Below, in pieces: positions 62,750 through 64,000 of a stretch of DNA of 64,000 bases (the first letter of the stretch is position 1; every line of letters begins with the position of its first letter). The position numbers were made by a program, and so were the translations under genes. The notes beneath the pieces are model-generated. The model saw nothing but the letters and a program-made list of their open reading frames with translations, did no database searches and was not told where the DNA came from. Origin of the DNA: Rhipicephalus microplus (Eukaryota > Arthropoda > Arachnida > Ixodida > Ixodidae). Location: NCBI RefSeq assembly GCF_043290135.1, contig NW_027464588.1:3175501-3239500 (forward strand), given 5' to 3'.

Positions 62750-64000
62750 GGTGTCTTTAGGTGCTTCACAGCCTTTAGTGAGCCTCAATGCTGCCTACTT
62801 CAGTTTTATAAGACCTGGGGTGAGAATTGCGATTACCTAATTTCTGAGGCACATATACCTTATGCTGATGACCTCAGATGAATGGCGCTCACCCGCAAAG
62901 GGGAATGGGCCAAGAACCGGGCGGCAGGATACTTCAATAAAACTATAAAATGAAATTAAAACCAATCTGAAAATTTAGTTTAGAGATAATAATGCCAATA
63001 AACAAAAATGTTTGCTGAGCAAGCGGTCAAACCATCTATTGTTCCCGACAGACATCACTACGAATTATAAACTAAAGATCTGAAAAGGTTAGGGTTCACT
63101 AGCGTGGTAATCGTTTAGTTGCATTGATGTAGTCAAACACAGTGGAGCATATATCCCTGTGGCAGTAACTAAATGAAGTGCCGCCAAGTGATTAAAGTAC
63201 TGGTACAGTTACTTGTATTCACAGCTTTTGTAATAGGGCTACTGTTCATAATGATGATGGTTCAGTGACAGGCCGAGCAGTGGCACATACCCGTTTGTTG
63301 TATGAATGAATGGATGAGTAACTTCATTATTGTGTTTGACGACGGCTTTTTTAGTTTTTAGTGGACCAGTCGTGAGCAGTGGGATTTACCCGATTTCTGC
63401 GGCACACACCCGTTGAGGATAGTTTCGTGATGCAAAATACAAGGAACGATCTGCCGAAGAGCTTCACTGGGAGAAGGTTGAGCATTTATTGATGTGCCTC
63501 CAAACATGCTTGCTTAAACTGAACTACGATCACATCCAATTCCAATGTGCGTTTGAACAGCAAAAAAAAATAACAGCCAGGCCTGTGAGGAACGCACAGC
63601 ACTGTCACAGCGAAAGCGGGAAGAGTGGCCTTCTAGAGCTTTTTCTTTTTCAACACTTTTCGGGTAGCTCCTGCAAGCACACTTGCAGGGTATCCACTAC
63701 GCCATTAATCATTGTGTAGTTGGCAAGCACCCATTATTCCATGCTTTGGCATTCTTCGAAGACGCGTGGTACCTGCTGCAACCTTGCAATAAACTTTGCG
63801 CATTTTTTTGTGTGCTGTGGCTGACGACGGTGAACAATTACGCCAGAAGCTTTTGTAACTCCCCCTCCTCACCCCCACAGTGAATGTGAACCACAATTAA
63901 CAGGTGAACAAGATAGTTCTTTTGTAAAAGGTCGGAATATTCGACAGCCCACTCGTTGCGCAATTCGCATTATGTGATACTTGGATGTTACTTTGCTGTT
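62750..64000. other. 3' flank, probable further repeats
   Basis: Two related words (gagcagtggcacatacccgtt near 63277 and gagcagtgggatttacccgat near 63376) suggest a short tandem repeat. The rest, including 63480-63960, has no supported gene. Confidence 0.3.

Noticed and set aside
62419..62881. Overlapping frames of 113 and 148 aa
   Set aside because: The segment is an interspersed repeat that also occurs inverted at 8380-8600, with neither frame preserved there.

Overview
This looks like eukaryotic, arthropod nuclear DNA, most likely from a hard (ixodid) tick. The reasons are long AT-rich introns with GT/GC-AG borders, about ten copies of a tRNA-derived SINE resembling the tick Ruka family, several degraded non-LTR retrotransposons, and a neprilysin-like (M13) protein of the kind that is greatly expanded in ticks. 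The species assignment is inference. There are no bacterial-type operons, no CRISPR and no rRNA. Most long open frames in the window are chance frames or repeat-derived; the real coding sequence is in short exons.

Layout. (1) Positions 1158-25077, + strand: a 14-exon gene for a secreted, cysteine-paired helical repeat protein of about 456 aa that I cannot assign to a family. Its exons alternate long (about 120-156 bp, one Cys) and exactly 39 bp (one Cys). Its introns carry SINEs, two MITE-like elements with terminal inverted repeats, an RTE LINE fragment and a Ty3-like polyprotein fragment. (2) Positions 25127-33921: an intergenic stretch with two CR1/Jockey-like LINE fragments in opposite orientation, two SINEs and another decayed repeat. 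(3) Positions 33922-58391, + strand: a 7-exon gene for a type II membrane M13-family protein of about 1,094 aa. The HExxH zinc motif, the ENxxD motif and the transition-state His are all replaced, so it is predicted to be a catalytically dead pseudo-peptidase. (4) Nested in the 13.4-kb last intron of that gene, 47715-52357: an apparently complete P-element-superfamily transposon. It has near-identical terminal inverted repeats, an exact 7-bp target duplication and a two-exon, 935-aa THAP-domain transposase with an uninterrupted frame; a SINE has inserted in its 3' part. (5) About 1.9 kb upstream of it (45760-45791) is a 32-bp palindrome made only of the two ends of the same transposon, flanked by its own 7-bp duplication. 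It looks like a P-type excision footprint. (6) After the transposon: an (AT)n tract, a roughly 150-bp tandem satellite (about seven copies), a repeat with a minisatellite core, an RTE LINE 3' end and, just past the M13 stop codon, another broken LINE (58543-60735). The remainder to 64000 shows only interspersed repeats.

The two host genes lie in the same orientation with no evident functional link. Together with the fresh-looking transposon and its footprint, the window suggests a recently mobile P-like element in a tick genome. Gene models were assembled by eye from splice signals, phase continuity and family resemblance. Both host models and the transposase model sum to an exact multiple of three.
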